NCBI GenBank assembly: GCA_016191145.1
Contig: JACPPD010000003.1
Location: 1-64,000, forward strand
Reading direction: 5' to 3'
DNA from: Ignavibacteria bacterium
Lineage (GTDB): Bacteria > Bacteroidota > Ignavibacteria > Kapaibacteriales > Kapaibacteriaceae
DNA: 64,000 bases
A model generated the notes under the pieces. That model did no database searches. It saw only the letters and a program-made list of their open reading frames with translations, and had not been told where the DNA came from. Positions 52,459-62,152 of this stretch are shown piece after piece (the stretch's first letter is position 1; each line of letters begins with the position of its first letter). Made by a program: the position numbers and the translations under genes.

Positions 52459-54224
52459 GAGATTTCCTGTTCAAGTAACTGGCGTTCGTACGTTTCTGCG
52501 TAGCGTCCGTCTAATGCAATCAGCTCGGCATGGGTACCTTCTTCGGCTACTGCACCTTTGTGGAGGACAATTACCCGATCGCAGTGTTTTAATGTGCTTA
52601 TGCGATGCGAGATTACAATCGTCGTCCGTCCCTTCATCACATCGCGCAGTCCCATGAGTATCCGTTCTTCAGTGTCGGTATCGACCGCTGAAAGGGAATC
52701 ATCGAGAATTAATATGGAGGGGGCGCATAGAATGGCACGGGCGAGCGCTGTCCGCTGTTTTTGTCCGCCCGACAGTGTTATTCCGCGTTCGCCGACAACT
52801 GTATCCAAGCCCTTAGGCATTTGTTCAATATCTTTATCAAGTTGCGCGCAGGCGGCAGCGAAACGCACTTGTTCGGCCGTTGCATCGGGGCGGCCAAAGC
52901 TGACGTTATTCCGAATCGAATCGCTAAACAGAAAACTCTCCTGCGGGACTACGGCAACATCTCGGCGCAGCACTTCTATCGGAATTGTCCGCACATCATG
53001 TTCATCAATCATTACACCACCTCCTGTAGCGTCGTACAGCCGAGGGATCAGATTTATGGCAGAACTCTTTCCCGAACCAACAGAGCCAAGAATACCAAGC
53101 GATCCACCTGACGGAATCTCAAAGGAAATTTTATTCAGGACTAATGAGTTAAATCCCGGGTTGTAGGAAAGCGACACGTTGTTGAAACGCACCTGACCGC
53201 GGAGGGTCCTGATTGAATGATCGGTGACTTCGGTATTGCGTATTGCAGGAATTGAGTCGAGGATAATCCCCAGTCTTCCCATCGATGCGGCTCCACGCTG
53301 TATCATGCCGGTTACCCAGCCTATGGCAGCAATGGGCCACAGAAGCTGATTGAGATAGATGAAAAACTGCGTCAACTGTCCCACGCTCAGCATTTCCTTC
53401 ATCACCTGGTATCCGCCGATCGAGATGACAACGATGTACGACAGGTTAAACAGAACCGTCATTCCAGGCATCATGATGGACTGAATGCGGGCAAGCTGCA
53501 TGTTCTTTGCATAGTAGTCCCTGCTGATCTCGCCGAACCTCTCGCCTTCATTGTGTTCACGTGCAAACGCACGCACAACGCGCACACCCGAGAACGTTTC
53601 CTGCGAGTGCGTTGTTACGTGTTCGTACTGTTCCTGAACCGTTTTATAACGATCGTGAATTTTTTTACCAAGTGTGTACGTAACCCATGCCACGAAGGGC
53701 ACAGGAACAAGAATGGCAACTGTGAGCAGACCGTTAATGGAGATCATCCACGACACCACGAAGAGAAATGTGGTGACTGTATTTGCCGTATACATGATTG
53801 CAGGACCGATGAATTCACGAACTGAAGCGATATCGTTGGTAAAGTGCGCAAGCAGCGATCCGGTCGACCTGTCGTGATAAAATTGTTGAGCCTGCAATTG
53901 AATTGCTGCAAGAAAATCGTTGCGAAGATCTTCTTCGACAAAGCGGCTCATTACGATGATTGTACGTCGGGTTGCGAACATGCCCAAGCCACTGCCTACT
54001 GTGAGTAAGAGTATCTTGGCAATCAGCCCCCAAATATCACCTTCGCTGTATTTAGACGCCTGAATGGTATCGACCGTAATTCCAACCATGTGCGGAATGG
54101 TTGTGCTGCAGATGTTCGATATGGTGATGAATATCAAACCCCAAACGATTCTGGAGCGATATCGCCTGAAGTAGGGGAATAATCTTCGCAGTTCCGAAAG
54201 CGAACGTGTTGTTGATACTGCCAT
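52455..54224 (-). CDS. ABC-type exporter, fused membrane and ATPase domains
   Basis: The 589-residue half-transporter has six membrane helices in residues 15-320 and a nucleotide-binding domain with Walker A GSVGSGKSSAI, 'PQESFLFSDSIRNNVSFG' Q-loop region, signature LSGGQKQR, Walker B ILILDDSLSAVD and the H-loop 'VISHRISTL'. It should work as a dimer. The family includes MsbA- and multidrug-type exporters, and the cargo is not readable from the sequence. It overlaps fbaB upstream (TAATG) and the CBS gene downstream (ATGA). Confidence 0.92.
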   Translation of the reverse strand: MAVSTTRSLSELRRLFPYFRRYRSRIVWGLIFITISNICSTTIPHMVGITVDTIQASKYSEGDIWGLIAKILLLTVGSGLGMFATRRTIIVMSRFVEEDLRNDFLAAIQLQAQQFYHDRSTGSLLAHFTNDIASVREFIGPAIMYTANTVTTFLFVVSWMISINGLLTVAILVPVPFVAWVTYTLGKKIHDRYKTVQEQYEHVTTHSQETFSGVRVVRAFAREHNEGERFGEISRDYYAKNMQLARIQSIMMPGMTVLFNLSYIVVISIGGYQVMKEMLSVGQLTQFFIYLNQLLWPIAAIGWVTGMIQRGAASMGRLGIILDSIPAIRNTEVTDHSIRTLRGQVRFNNVSLSYNPGFNSLVLNKISFEIPSGGSLGILGSVGSGKSSAINLIPRLYDATGGGVMIDEHDVRTIPIEVLRRDVAVVPQESFLFSDSIRNNVSFGRPDATAEQVRFAAACAQLDKDIEQMPKGLDTVVGERGITLSGGQKQRTALARAILCAPSILILDDSLSAVDTDTEERILMGLRDVMKGRTTIVISHRISTLKHCDRVIVLHKGAVAEEGTHAELIALDGRYAETYERQLLEQEIS

Positions 54225-55288
54225 TAAGCAACTGTTACTTCTTTACACAGATACACATCTTGAATGGCGTTAAGAAGTTTAACACCTTCTTTCATTGGAC
54301 GTTGAAATGCCTTTCGCCCACTGATCAGCCCCATGCCACCAGCGCGCTTGTTGATGACGGCTGTTGTTACGGCTTCGGAAAAATCATTTGCACCAGAGGC
54401 GCCGCCGGAATTAATGAGACCAATACGGCCCATATAGCAGTTGGCGACTTGATACCTGCATAAATCGATCGGGTGATCGGAAGACAACTGCGTGTACATT
54501 CTGTCGTCGAGCTTGCCGTACGTCGATCCTCCCATGTTCAGCGCCTTAAACCCGCCATTGTTTTCGGGCAGCTTCTGTTTGATGATGTCGGCTTGAATGG
54601 TTACGCCCAAGTGATTTGCCTGACCCGTGAGATCGGCAGAAAAATGATAGTCCTTGTCCTTCTTAAAGGCACTGTTGCGCAAATAGCACCAGAGAATTGT
54701 GGCCATTCCCAATTCGTGTGCCAAAGCAAATGCTTCTGAAATTTCTATGATCTGACGCGAACTTTCTTCAGAGCCAAAGTAAATAGTAGCTCCAATGGCT
54801 GCAGCGCCCATATCTAAAGCTTGTTCTACAGTTCCAAATAGAATCTGGTCGTGTGTATTTGGATAGCTGAGCAATTGATTGTGATTGATCTTCACAACAA
54901 ATGGAATCTTATGCGAATATTTACGAGAAATAGATCCAAGCACTCCAAACGTTGATGCAACAGCGTTACAGCCCCCTTCAATACTGAGCTGCACAATTTT
55001 TTCTGGATCGAAGTATGCAGGATTCTTTGCGAACGAAGCGCCCGCACTGTGCTCAATTCCCTGATCGACAGGCAGAATGGATACATAGCCTGTTCCAGCC
55101 AACCGACCTGAGTCAAGAATCCATTGAAGGTTTCTCAAAACACTATTGCTGCGGTCTGAATTCATGAAGATAGTATCAACACTGTCTGGTCCCGGAAGAT
55201 GCAAATCATCCTTGGGAATGGTGGTGCACACGTGACGTAAATAGTACTCCGATTTATCAGCGAGCGCTTCAACGATGCGATCAATCAT
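54224..55288 (-). CDS. fbaB: Class I fructose-bisphosphate aldolase
   Basis: This 354-residue protein belongs to the archaeal/DhnA-type class I aldolases that cleave fructose-1,6-bisphosphate through a Schiff base. Recognised segments are '[20 protein letters not shown]', '[12 protein letters not shown]', '[15 protein letters not shown]' and '[20 protein letters not shown]', the phosphate-binding glycine loop. ATG 55288 gives the family-like N-terminus [15 protein letters not shown] 55336 is in frame upstream. It opens the fbaB, ABC, CBS operon. A strong terminator of the preceding gene lies just before it. Confidence 0.9.
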   Translation of the reverse strand: MIDRIVEALADKSEYYLRHVCTTIPKDDLHLPGPDSVDTIFMNSDRSNSVLRNLQWILDSGRLAGTGYVSILPVDQGIEHSAGASFAKNPAYFDPEKIVQLSIEGGCNAVASTFGVLGSISRKYSHKIPFVVKINHNQLLSYPNTHDQILFGTVEQALDMGAAAIGATIYFGSEESSRQIIEISEAFALAHELGMATILWCYLRNSAFKKDKDYHFSADLTGQANHLGVTIQADIIKQKLPENNGGFKALNMGGSTYGKLDDRMYTQLSSDHPIDLCRYQVANCYMGRIGLINSGGASGANDFSEAVTTAVINKRAGGMGLISGRKAFQRPMKEGVKLLNAIQDVYLCKEVTVA

Positions 55289-55343
55289 AGGAATTCCGAT
55301 GCTGACGTTAGTGGTTGATCCTTCTGCTGGCAGCAAAAATAGG

Positions 55344-55375
55344 AAAGGGGTTTCGGCACAGGCTGAAACCCCTTT
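55344..55375 (-). terminator. Rho-independent terminator of the 1577-residue surface protein gene
   Basis: AAAGGGGTTTC (55344-55354) pairs with GAAACCCCTTT (55365-55375); two more pairs extend the stem. Read on the minus strand it is followed by CCTATTTTTG, a T-run, 28 bp after the gene's stop. Confidence 0.85.
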
Positions 55376-55402
55376 GAAATCATTGTCTTTCAGACAATGC
55401 GT

Positions 55403-58400
55403 TTACTTCACAATAGAGATCACTCTGGCCTCGACGAATGGACCACTCGTCATTCTGATAACGTACAAGCCGCTTCCCAGCCGCGATACGTCGAGGTCCA
55501 GTTGGTAAATACCTGAAGGCTGAATAGGTGTTGAGATTGTTTCTACAAGATTGCCAACACCATCAACGATTTCGAATATCGTTGACAGGCCTATTCCGGT
55601 CGAATACATTACTTCTACAACATCCGAAGCGGGGTTTGGCTTTGGAGGTTCAATGCCAAAGGAGGCATTACCAAGTTTGACAAGACGCAAGACTCCCGAA
55701 CATACTTCCTGAACGGAAATATCTGTATTGTCGCCTGTGCCGATAACGCACGTTGGATCAACTTCGGCTGTGAAGGACAGGGACACCAGGGAATTTGGCG
55801 CAAGGAACACCTGGAACGTCGGCGTAACGAATGCCCCATTCACGAGATTTGCGCCAGGATCTGCAGTTGCATCGACGACAATGCGACCGAGAACGGAAGC
55901 ATCGGGATTGAATGTCCAGCCTATCTGCTGTGGCTGATCGAAACCGTTAAACGAAAGATAATTTGGATCGAAGGTAAATGTTAGCCTAACGTTCGTTACG
56001 GTAACAGTATCAAGCATCCCTACAGTAACATTAATTGGCGTAGCCGCCGTCTGGCCCACGATGCCGGTAATCACATTGTTGAACGCGAAATTTGCAGGTG
56101 TGGTAACGCCGTTTCCATTGGCGCTGACGCTTAACGACAGTCCCTGATTGTTCGCAAATGTCCACGTTACCGTATGGTTCCCGATCGCAGTTGGAGCGTA
56201 CACTACAGAAATATCTCTGGAACCGCCTTTGGGAATAACGAAAGCCGACGATGGCGAGATGCTAAACATCGTTAAATCTCCAGTCCCGACGGCTACATCC
56301 ACCTCGAGTTCTTCATCGGTGTTCGGATTTACAAGCGTAACCACTACTGTTTTGGTTGCACATGTTAAAACGTCGCCCATCTCAATCGGCGGGATTACTG
56401 ATGGTTCTACGCCCGTTCCCCGCACAGTACAGGATGCAATGGCATACGGAGGAATCGGCCCTGGTCCGGTTTTGGCATCATGCTCAACAAGAACGTTGAC
56501 GGTTCTTAAACCGACAGCCTGAGGTGTGAATTCCAAGGGAATCAACAAGCTGTCGCCACCCACAAGCGTAACAGGGAATGCAGGCATAGCGCCACCTACC
56601 CAGTTAAAATCTGCAGATAGTGTTTCAAAGTACACCGTATCAATGTACAGATCAGTTGTGGGTTCGGTGTTAAATATCTTTACATAGCCTGGGTTGGTGA
56701 ACTTCTGCCCTACTGTCCACGACGGAAATGTCCAACACGTTACACTGATTTCCGGCAAGAAACCTGTGCCGCGTGCTTCGCCCGCAAGTTGTCCCGCCTG
56801 ACCCTGCACGGTAACAAATACTGAATCGATGTGTGTTCCTCGCGCTTGCGGATTGTACCGCACCGGAATCTCAATAACGTCGTTCGGAGCGAGTGTAATC
56901 GGCGGCGGAATCGTCGGAGTGGTGAACTGCAAACTAGGGTTGCTGCGGTTGGAGGTAGTGAGCGACGTTAAAGTTGCAGGCTCCGTTGCAAGATTTGTGA
57001 TGCGAATGGTATCGTAAACAATGTTACCAACTCGTGTCGGGGCAAAGCTTACGTTTGTGATTGTAACACGCGGTTCAACAATTTCAATACTGATGTTCGT
57101 GAGTGGAACACCGCATTCGGCCGCCAACCCGTAGTTGAGAACTATGCTTTTGTTTCCTGCAGAAGTGGGATTTACGTCAACTGTTATATCAAGGCAGGCG
57201 TTAGGGGCCAGATTAAACGGACCAAGGGGCGACACGGTCATTTCCGCAGATCCACCCGTAAGGGTTCCCTGCAAACTGATTGGTCCGGTATTCCGGAACA
57301 CACATGTAATTTGGTATTGTCGGGACTGACCTAGCGGAAGCTTTCCTAAATCTATTGAGGATTTAACGTCGTACACACACGGCGCCAAGCCTTCACCTTC
57401 GAGTTCCACACTTGTTGGGTTCCCGCAAGATCCTTCAACAATGAGGATGGCCGAACGCCGACCGATGCCCGACGGCACAAATTCAAATTCAAGCGAAATA
57501 CATTGCCCCTTATTTAATCGAACCCCGATAAGGTTATCAATTAATCTGAAGTCTGATGGATACGTGCCAGCCATCAGGGTTTTTGTAATCGTAATCGGAA
57601 AGTCGCCTGTATTGCACAGAATCCCGGTAAAGGACTTGCTGGAAGACTGTCCCTGTGCCGTAGAGTCGAGCGTTGCTCTTGTGATTGTAAATGATAATAC
57701 CGGAGACTTAACAACGAATGGTGCATCGGACATATCGTTGCTCGAAGGAATGGAGCCGATCTTACTCACGTACACGTCTGTTCCGCCAAGATTCGGAAGT
57801 GTTATTCCAGGAGACGGTGGAGTAAAAGTTTTCGACCCAGTGTACTTTCCTGTCTCGTAAGTAAAACCGGTTTTGTCTGTAGACTTCATCACCTGATAGC
57901 GGTATCCGGAAGGGGCTGTGCCGTTGTTGAACGAGACTGCATTGCCGAGACCATCATAGATGGCGTAATATGGTCGTATTGTGTTGTTGTTATACCTCGG
58001 CGATTCTTCCCAATTGCCGCTGGAATTAAGGCCTATGCGCACGTATCGTGAATAAGTGCCAACAACAACGATCAGCGGGTAGCCGTTAACATCGTACCGA
58101 ATGCCTACAGAGTCTGCGCCGGCAGTTGTAACTGAAACGTTATCACCTTCGCCATATCGCGCCCAAACCATCGAACCGTTCTTATCGAACTTGTAGATGA
58201 ACATGTTCTTTTTGTCGAGCGTTTGCAGACTCAGATTAAGTGAACCGAAGCTGGCATTAGGACTCGAATAGTAGCCAACCACATAGAGATTGCATGCAGA
58301 ATCCGTAATAGCGCCAACAACCCTATCGTCGTACGAGCCGCTTCCTTTGAGAATTGTCACTTTCACCAGGATGCCGTCCGGATCAAACTCTGCAAGGTAG

Positions 58401-60136
58401 CCATCGGTGTTGTCGGTTGTAATGTTTTCAACAACAGAACCAATGCGGGTAGGACCAGTGTAATAACCCGTGGTAAACACCTGCAGATCGTCGCATGAGA
58501 GCGCCACCGATGTAGGCGCTTCGTTCCCGCTGCCTCCAATCTGCCTGGCCCACTGATACTGCGGTGCGGGAGATACCGACACCCTAATTCTATATCGTGA
58601 ACCTGCATTTGGAGGAAGCCATTTATACTTTAATCCAGAAGCGACCTGAGTTATCAGAGACCATGTTGCACCATCGTCGCTGGAGTATTCCAGGGTGACT
58701 AGCTGACTTGGCAATACTCCTGCCCACGAGATGGTAACCGTGTCGCACGTCGAATACAACTCACCGCCGTTAGGAGATGTGATGAGCACGAATCCCTGTC
58801 CACCAACAAGGTTGATTTCCGGAGGACATGGAGCACCGGTAAACCGGAGCTTGGCCTGACGGAATGTCTGCGGAGTACCCTGCCTAAACTGAACACGTAA
58901 GATCCTCTTCTGACCTGCGGGAATAACAAACGGTGCGAATGTTGCCTGCGCGTTGGGATAATTCCAATCGACGACTGTGAAATATGTTGCCGGAGTAATA
59001 GTGTAACTGTCAATTTGCAAGGGTGAGTTTGCAGCAGTCAATGTATCCAATCCATACGAAACCTGTGTTGGCGGTGGGTCGCCGGTGTACAGAGTCGGGC
59101 TCGATAGAATCACACGGGCAAGGCTGGTAGGGGGCGAAACATACGTGGTAACATATTTGGGGTTGGACCCTTGGAGCAGAGTAATTGTAACTGTGCGTGT
59201 CTGAGCTTCCGATGAACAAACGAATGGGGCAATCCACGAAATTTTGCAGGAATACTGCGTCTGGATTTCCAGAGCAAGAAGGGAAAAAAGATCAACAAGT
59301 TTATCTTCAGTTGTTAGAATAGACTTCCCACCCGTCTGTCGGGCAATTTCCTGTATAGTCCAGTGTGTTTCGGGAACGTTAATTGAAACAGCAAAGAACC
59401 GCGCGCCTTGTGCCTGAAATTTCAGAACGGTCTCATCAACAAATTTCTGTTCGGCTGCCAACGAACCGTTGGGACTTCCGATTACGGGATTGGGCTGACC
59501 GTCTGTGAGGAAGAAGACATACTTGGGGATGTTGGGCGGACGCTGCTTCAGCAAGTCAAACACGTTGATACCCGGCTGCGAAAACGGGAGCTCATAATTG
59601 GTGGAGCCGGAAGGATTAAGTTTGTTCAGCGTATCATAAATAATTTGAGCGTTGTTTGTCCAATCGACTTTCAGCTCGTAGTTGCCAGAAAAAATTGTTA
59701 ATGCCACACGAGTTTCGCCCACAAACTTGATCTTTGAAACAAATGCCTTGATGGCATCAACAGCATATTTGAAACGTGTCTGCCCATTCACAACATCATA
59801 CATCGAATTGGATCGGTCGAGAACGATTACAATGCTGGCTTCCGGAAGAGGTGCAGATGCGTCGCATCCCTGTGTTACCGTTGCCGACAGATCCTGAACA
59901 GCGCCGCCGGTTGGCTGCTCTTGTACGCGGAAATCATTTTTGTTGAGTGTTTCCGATATGGGATTCCCAGCATAATCGAACGCAACATAATCTGCAGTGA
60001 CTTTAGGAAACTCACTGGAATTGATGTTATAGATGCTAAGGGACTGACCGCTGAGTGTTATACTCAATGCGATGAACATCACCGCAATACGGGCAAAAGT
60101 CCCGTGCCATACATAAGAAAGTAACGTTGGATTCAT
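55403..60136 (-). CDS. Giant exported VWA / ASH-repeat protein with T9SS sorting-like C-terminus
   Basis: The 1577-residue protein has a signal peptide (to about 30), a VWA domain at about 100-290 with the MIDAS motif DRSNS (107-111) and 'VFFLTDGQPNPV', a Gly-rich propeller-like region at about 545-760 ('WARQIGGSGNEAPTSVALSC', SBBP-like), and several Ig-like ASH / choice-of-anchor domains at about 830-1390 ('ISLEFEFVPSGIGRRSAILI', 'IEIPVRYNPQARGTHIDSVF'). A cohesin-like stretch precedes the last 80 residues ('PKPNPASDVVEVMYS', 'GLYVIRMTSGP'), which match a T9SS type A sorting domain. Probably a surface adhesin or matrix protein. Confidence 0.82.
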   Translation of the reverse strand: MNPTLLSYVWHGTFARIAVMFIALSITLSGQSLSIYNINSSEFPKVTADYVAFDYAGNPISETLNKNDFRVQEQPTGGAVQDLSATVTQGCDASAPLPEASIVIVLDRSNSMYDVVNGQTRFKYAVDAIKAFVSKIKFVGETRVALTIFSGNYELKVDWTNNAQIIYDTLNKLNPSGSTNYELPFSQPGINVFDLLKQRPPNIPKYVFFLTDGQPNPVIGSPNGSLAAEQKFVDETVLKFQAQGARFFAVSINVPETHWTIQEIARQTGGKSILTTEDKLVDLFSLLALEIQTQYSCKISWIAPFVCSSEAQTRTVTITLLQGSNPKYVTTYVSPPTSLARVILSSPTLYTGDPPPTQVSYGLDTLTAANSPLQIDSYTITPATYFTVVDWNYPNAQATFAPFVIPAGQKRILRVQFRQGTPQTFRQAKLRFTGAPCPPEINLVGGQGFVLITSPNGGELYSTCDTVTISWAGVLPSQLVTLEYSSDDGATWSLITQVASGLKYKWLPPNAGSRYRIRVSVSPAPQYQWARQIGGSGNEAPTSVALSCDDLQVFTTGYYTGPTRIGSVVENITTDNTDGYLAEFDPDGILVKVTILKGSGSYDDRVVGAITDSACNLYVVGYYSSPNASFGSLNLSLQTLDKKNMFIYKFDKNGSMVWARYGEGDNVSVTTAGADSVGIRYDVNGYPLIVVVGTYSRYVRIGLNSSGNWEESPRYNNNTIRPYYAIYDGLGNAVSFNNGTAPSGYRYQVMKSTDKTGFTYETGKYTGSKTFTPPSPGITLPNLGGTDVYVSKIGSIPSSNDMSDAPFVVKSPVLSFTITRATLDSTAQGQSSSKSFTGILCNTGDFPITITKTLMAGTYPSDFRLIDNLIGVRLNKGQCISLEFEFVPSGIGRRSAILIVEGSCGNPTSVELEGEGLAPCVYDVKSSIDLGKLPLGQSRQYQITCVFRNTGPISLQGTLTGGSAEMTVSPLGPFNLAPNACLDITVDVNPTSAGNKSIVLNYGLAAECGVPLTNISIEIVEPRVTITNVSFAPTRVGNIVYDTIRITNLATEPATLTSLTTSNRSNPSLQFTTPTIPPPITLAPNDVIEIPVRYNPQARGTHIDSVFVTVQGQAGQLAGEARGTGFLPEISVTCWTFPSWTVGQKFTNPGYVKIFNTEPTTDLYIDTVYFETLSADFNWVGGAMPAFPVTLVGGDSLLIPLEFTPQAVGLRTVNVLVEHDAKTGPGPIPPYAIASCTVRGTGVEPSVIPPIEMGDVLTCATKTVVVTLVNPNTDEELEVDVAVGTGDLTMFSISPSSAFVIPKGGSRDISVVYAPTAIGNHTVTWTFANNQGLSLSVSANGNGVTTPANFAFNNVITGIVGQTAATPINVTVGMLDTVTVTNVRLTFTFDPNYLSFNGFDQPQQIGWTFNPDASVLGRIVVDATADPGANLVNGAFVTPTFQVFLAPNSLVSLSFTAEVDPTCVIGTGDNTDISVQEVCSGVLRLVKLGNASFGIEPPKPNPASDVVEVMYSTGIGLSTIFEIVDGVGNLVETISTPIQPSGIYQLDLDVSRLGSGLYVIRMTSGPFVEARVISIVK

Positions 60137-60163
60137 GCTGTTAGAAAATTCATTTTTCAGTAG

Positions 60164-61252
60164 TTAGGTTACCGCAACACTTAGAAAACGGAGAGATTTC
60201 TTCGAAGCATCGATTTCTGCCTCAATTCCAATTGGAAGTGTAAGCTTGCTGCGCACGTGGCCAAAAGGCAATCCGTAGACAACCGGAATGCCGAGATCTC
60301 CGGTTCGCTGCTCAATGACCTGCTGCAGAGTGAACGAAGGCCCGGTAATTGACAATCCTTTTGCCTCGCAGTTACGGAAGTTACCCATTACAATTCCCTT
60401 GCAGGTCTGAAGTTTCCCAGCAAGCCAGAGTTGTGTGAGCATCCGATCGATGCGGAACGGCTCTTCATTGATTTCTTCGAGAAACAGAATTGCATTCGTG
60501 GTGTCGATCTCATATTTCGTGCCCAGCGTGCTCACAATCATCGAGAGATTACCACCCGTGAGTCGCCCCCTTCCCAATCCGCCCGAAAACGTTGTAATCC
60601 TATCGTCCTGAAATATGAAGGGGGCAGGTACAGCGTCGGCGGAATGGGCTGCCATCTGAACAATCGACGGCATCACAACTTTTGTAAATCCATTGATAGT
60701 AAATTCATCGAAGGTTGACGACGCTACAGGACCGTGGAATGTGACGATACCAGAGAGTTGGTTGGCGGCAATCAGCAGCGCAGTGATATCGCTGAATCCC
60801 ATAATCACTTTTCCTGCGTGCCGAATGGCTGAGTAATCGAGCATTGGCAGTATGCGCATTACGCCATAGCCACCGCGTGCGCACACGATGGCATGTACAG
60901 AGGCATCGTCGACGAATTCCATCAACTCGTCGGCTCTATCCTGATCCGACGCCGAGAGGTATCCGCTACGTTTATTGATATTCCTGCCAAGTACCGGAGT
61001 GAGTCCCTGAGCCAGACATAGTTGGACGAACCCTTCGAGCTCCTGTGTTGTTGCGCTGCTGGAGGGGCAGGCAATTCCGATTTTCGAGCCTCGCTGAATT
61101 TGGGTTGGGAGCACGACGGCAGCCGAGCTGGCCGAAGCTGCAACGTACGAGGCTTCTGCGGCCGATGATGCCGCAAAAGAACTCTTAACCACAAGCGGAG
61201 CAACGGCTGCGGTGGCTACAGAAGACATGAATCGACGCCGTTTAATAGGCAT
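60164..61252 (-). CDS. S66-family LD-carboxypeptidase with Tat-type signal
   Basis: S66 peptidases trim the terminal D-Ala from peptidoglycan tetrapeptides. The 362-residue protein has the nucleophile region 'GKVIMGFSDITALLIA', 'ARGGYGVMRILP', 'ILFLEEINEEPFRIDRML' and the histidine segment 'GLPFGHVRSKLTLPIG', the Ser-Glu-His set of the family. The N-terminus KRRRFMSSVATAAVAPLVV is a twin-arginine signal, followed by an Ala/Ser-rich linker to about 50. Most LD-carboxypeptidases are cytoplasmic, so export is notable. The gene is 27 bp upstream of the giant surface protein gene. Confidence 0.85.
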   Translation of the reverse strand: MPIKRRRFMSSVATAAVAPLVVKSSFAASSAAEASYVAASASSAAVVLPTQIQRGSKIGIACPSSSATTQELEGFVQLCLAQGLTPVLGRNINKRSGYLSASDQDRADELMEFVDDASVHAIVCARGGYGVMRILPMLDYSAIRHAGKVIMGFSDITALLIAANQLSGIVTFHGPVASSTFDEFTINGFTKVVMPSIVQMAAHSADAVPAPFIFQDDRITTFSGGLGRGRLTGGNLSMIVSTLGTKYEIDTTNAILFLEEINEEPFRIDRMLTQLWLAGKLQTCKGIVMGNFRNCEAKGLSITGPSFTLQQVIEQRTGDLGIPVVYGLPFGHVRSKLTLPIGIEAEIDASKKSLRFLSVAVT

Positions 61253-61377
61253 AGAACAACTTCCGGTCGTTGAACAGATCGGCAGGTAAAGTTACGGAAA
61301 CATTCGGTTCACGCCAATGCCTTCAGATTGTGTATCTAAGCTCATAACCTTGCCTATTCAAAGAGGTTACGCAGGCG

Positions 61378-61385
61378 TATATTTG
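61378..61385 (+). promoter_or_regulatory. TAnnTTTG promoter element of tRNA-Ser
   Basis: TATATTTG lies 7 bp before the tRNA 5' end, where a Bacteroidota -7 element is expected. A matching -33 TTTG at the usual spacing is not obvious. Confidence 0.55.
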
Positions 61386-61392
61386 TGCCACT

Positions 61393-61479
61393 GGAAAGGT
61401 GCAAGAGTGGTTTAATTGGCACGCCTGGAAAGCGTGTGTACCGGTAACGGTACCGCGGGTTCGAATCCCGCCCTTTCCG
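61393..61479 (+). tRNA. tRNA-Ser (GGA)
   Basis: An 87-nt class II cloverleaf: acceptor GGAAAGG pairs with CCTTTCC (61472-61478), discriminator G. The anticodon loop CTGGAAA (anticodon GGA) is closed by CACGC/GCGTG. The long variable arm GTACCGGTAACGGTAC is typical of serine tRNAs. The T-loop is TTCGAAT. CCA is not encoded. Confidence 0.95.
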
Positions 61480-61510
61480 CTCACCAATCGCGGAGTATCA
61501 GCAACGCATT

Positions 61511-62152
61511 ATGACGGAAACGAAGCCGAGTGCGCAAGAATCATCGGCAGAGGATGCTCAGATCATCCGTGAAGTTCTCGCTGGGAACACCAATGCATTT
61601 GCTGAACTGGAACGTAAATACAGGCGAATTGTCTCGTTTCTTATTCGGAAAATGATTAGGAATGAAGAAGACGTCGCCGATTTGACACAGGATACCTTCG
61701 TAAGAGCCTTCGCTGCCCTGCAATCGTTCAAATTCGAATTTGCGTTCTCGGGCTGGCTGTTTAAAATTGCCTCTAATCGCTGTATCGATCACCTTCGACG
61801 CAAGCGCTTCCAAATGTTGTCGATTGATCAGCCAATTACTACACGCGAGGGTAGCGAGCGTACCATGGACCCCGCCGATAAAGGTCCGCACGCAGATGAG
61901 ATTTTGTTGGCAAAAGAACGAGCAGCAATGCTGAAGCAGGCTTTGGAAACGCTGCCGGACAAATATCGGACGGTAATCCGCATGCGCCACGAAGAGGATC
62001 TTGATTATAACGAAATTGCCCAACAGCTTGGACACCCGTTAGGAACTGTTAAAGCGCATTTATTTCGTGCACGGAAATTGCTATACAAGAAGCTGTTACG
62101 ACATGGCACACACTTCGATGAGTATTGGTTAGATGATGAGGTTAGCGAGTGA
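61511..62152 (+). CDS. ECF-type RNA polymerase sigma factor
   Basis: The 213-residue sigma-70 family member has region 2 ('AFAELERKYRRIVSFLIRKM', 'DLTQDTFVRAFAALQSF', 'FSGWLFKIASNRCIDHLRRK') and region 4 ('ALETLPDKYRTVIRMRHEED', 'NEIAQQLGHPLGTVKAHLFR'), with no regions 1.1 or 3. This fits RpoE/SigW-like group 4 factors. No anti-sigma gene is recognised; instead a membrane protein gene overlaps its stop (GTGA). It lies 31 bp behind tRNA-Ser. Confidence 0.93.
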   Translation: MTETKPSAQESSAEDAQIIREVLAGNTNAFAELERKYRRIVSFLIRKMIRNEEDVADLTQDTFVRAFAALQSFKFEFAFSGWLFKIASNRCIDHLRRKRFQMLSIDQPITTREGSERTMDPADKGPHADEILLAKERAAMLKQALETLPDKYRTVIRMRHEEDLDYNEIAQQLGHPLGTVKAHLFRARKLLYKKLLRHGTHFDEYWLDDEVSE

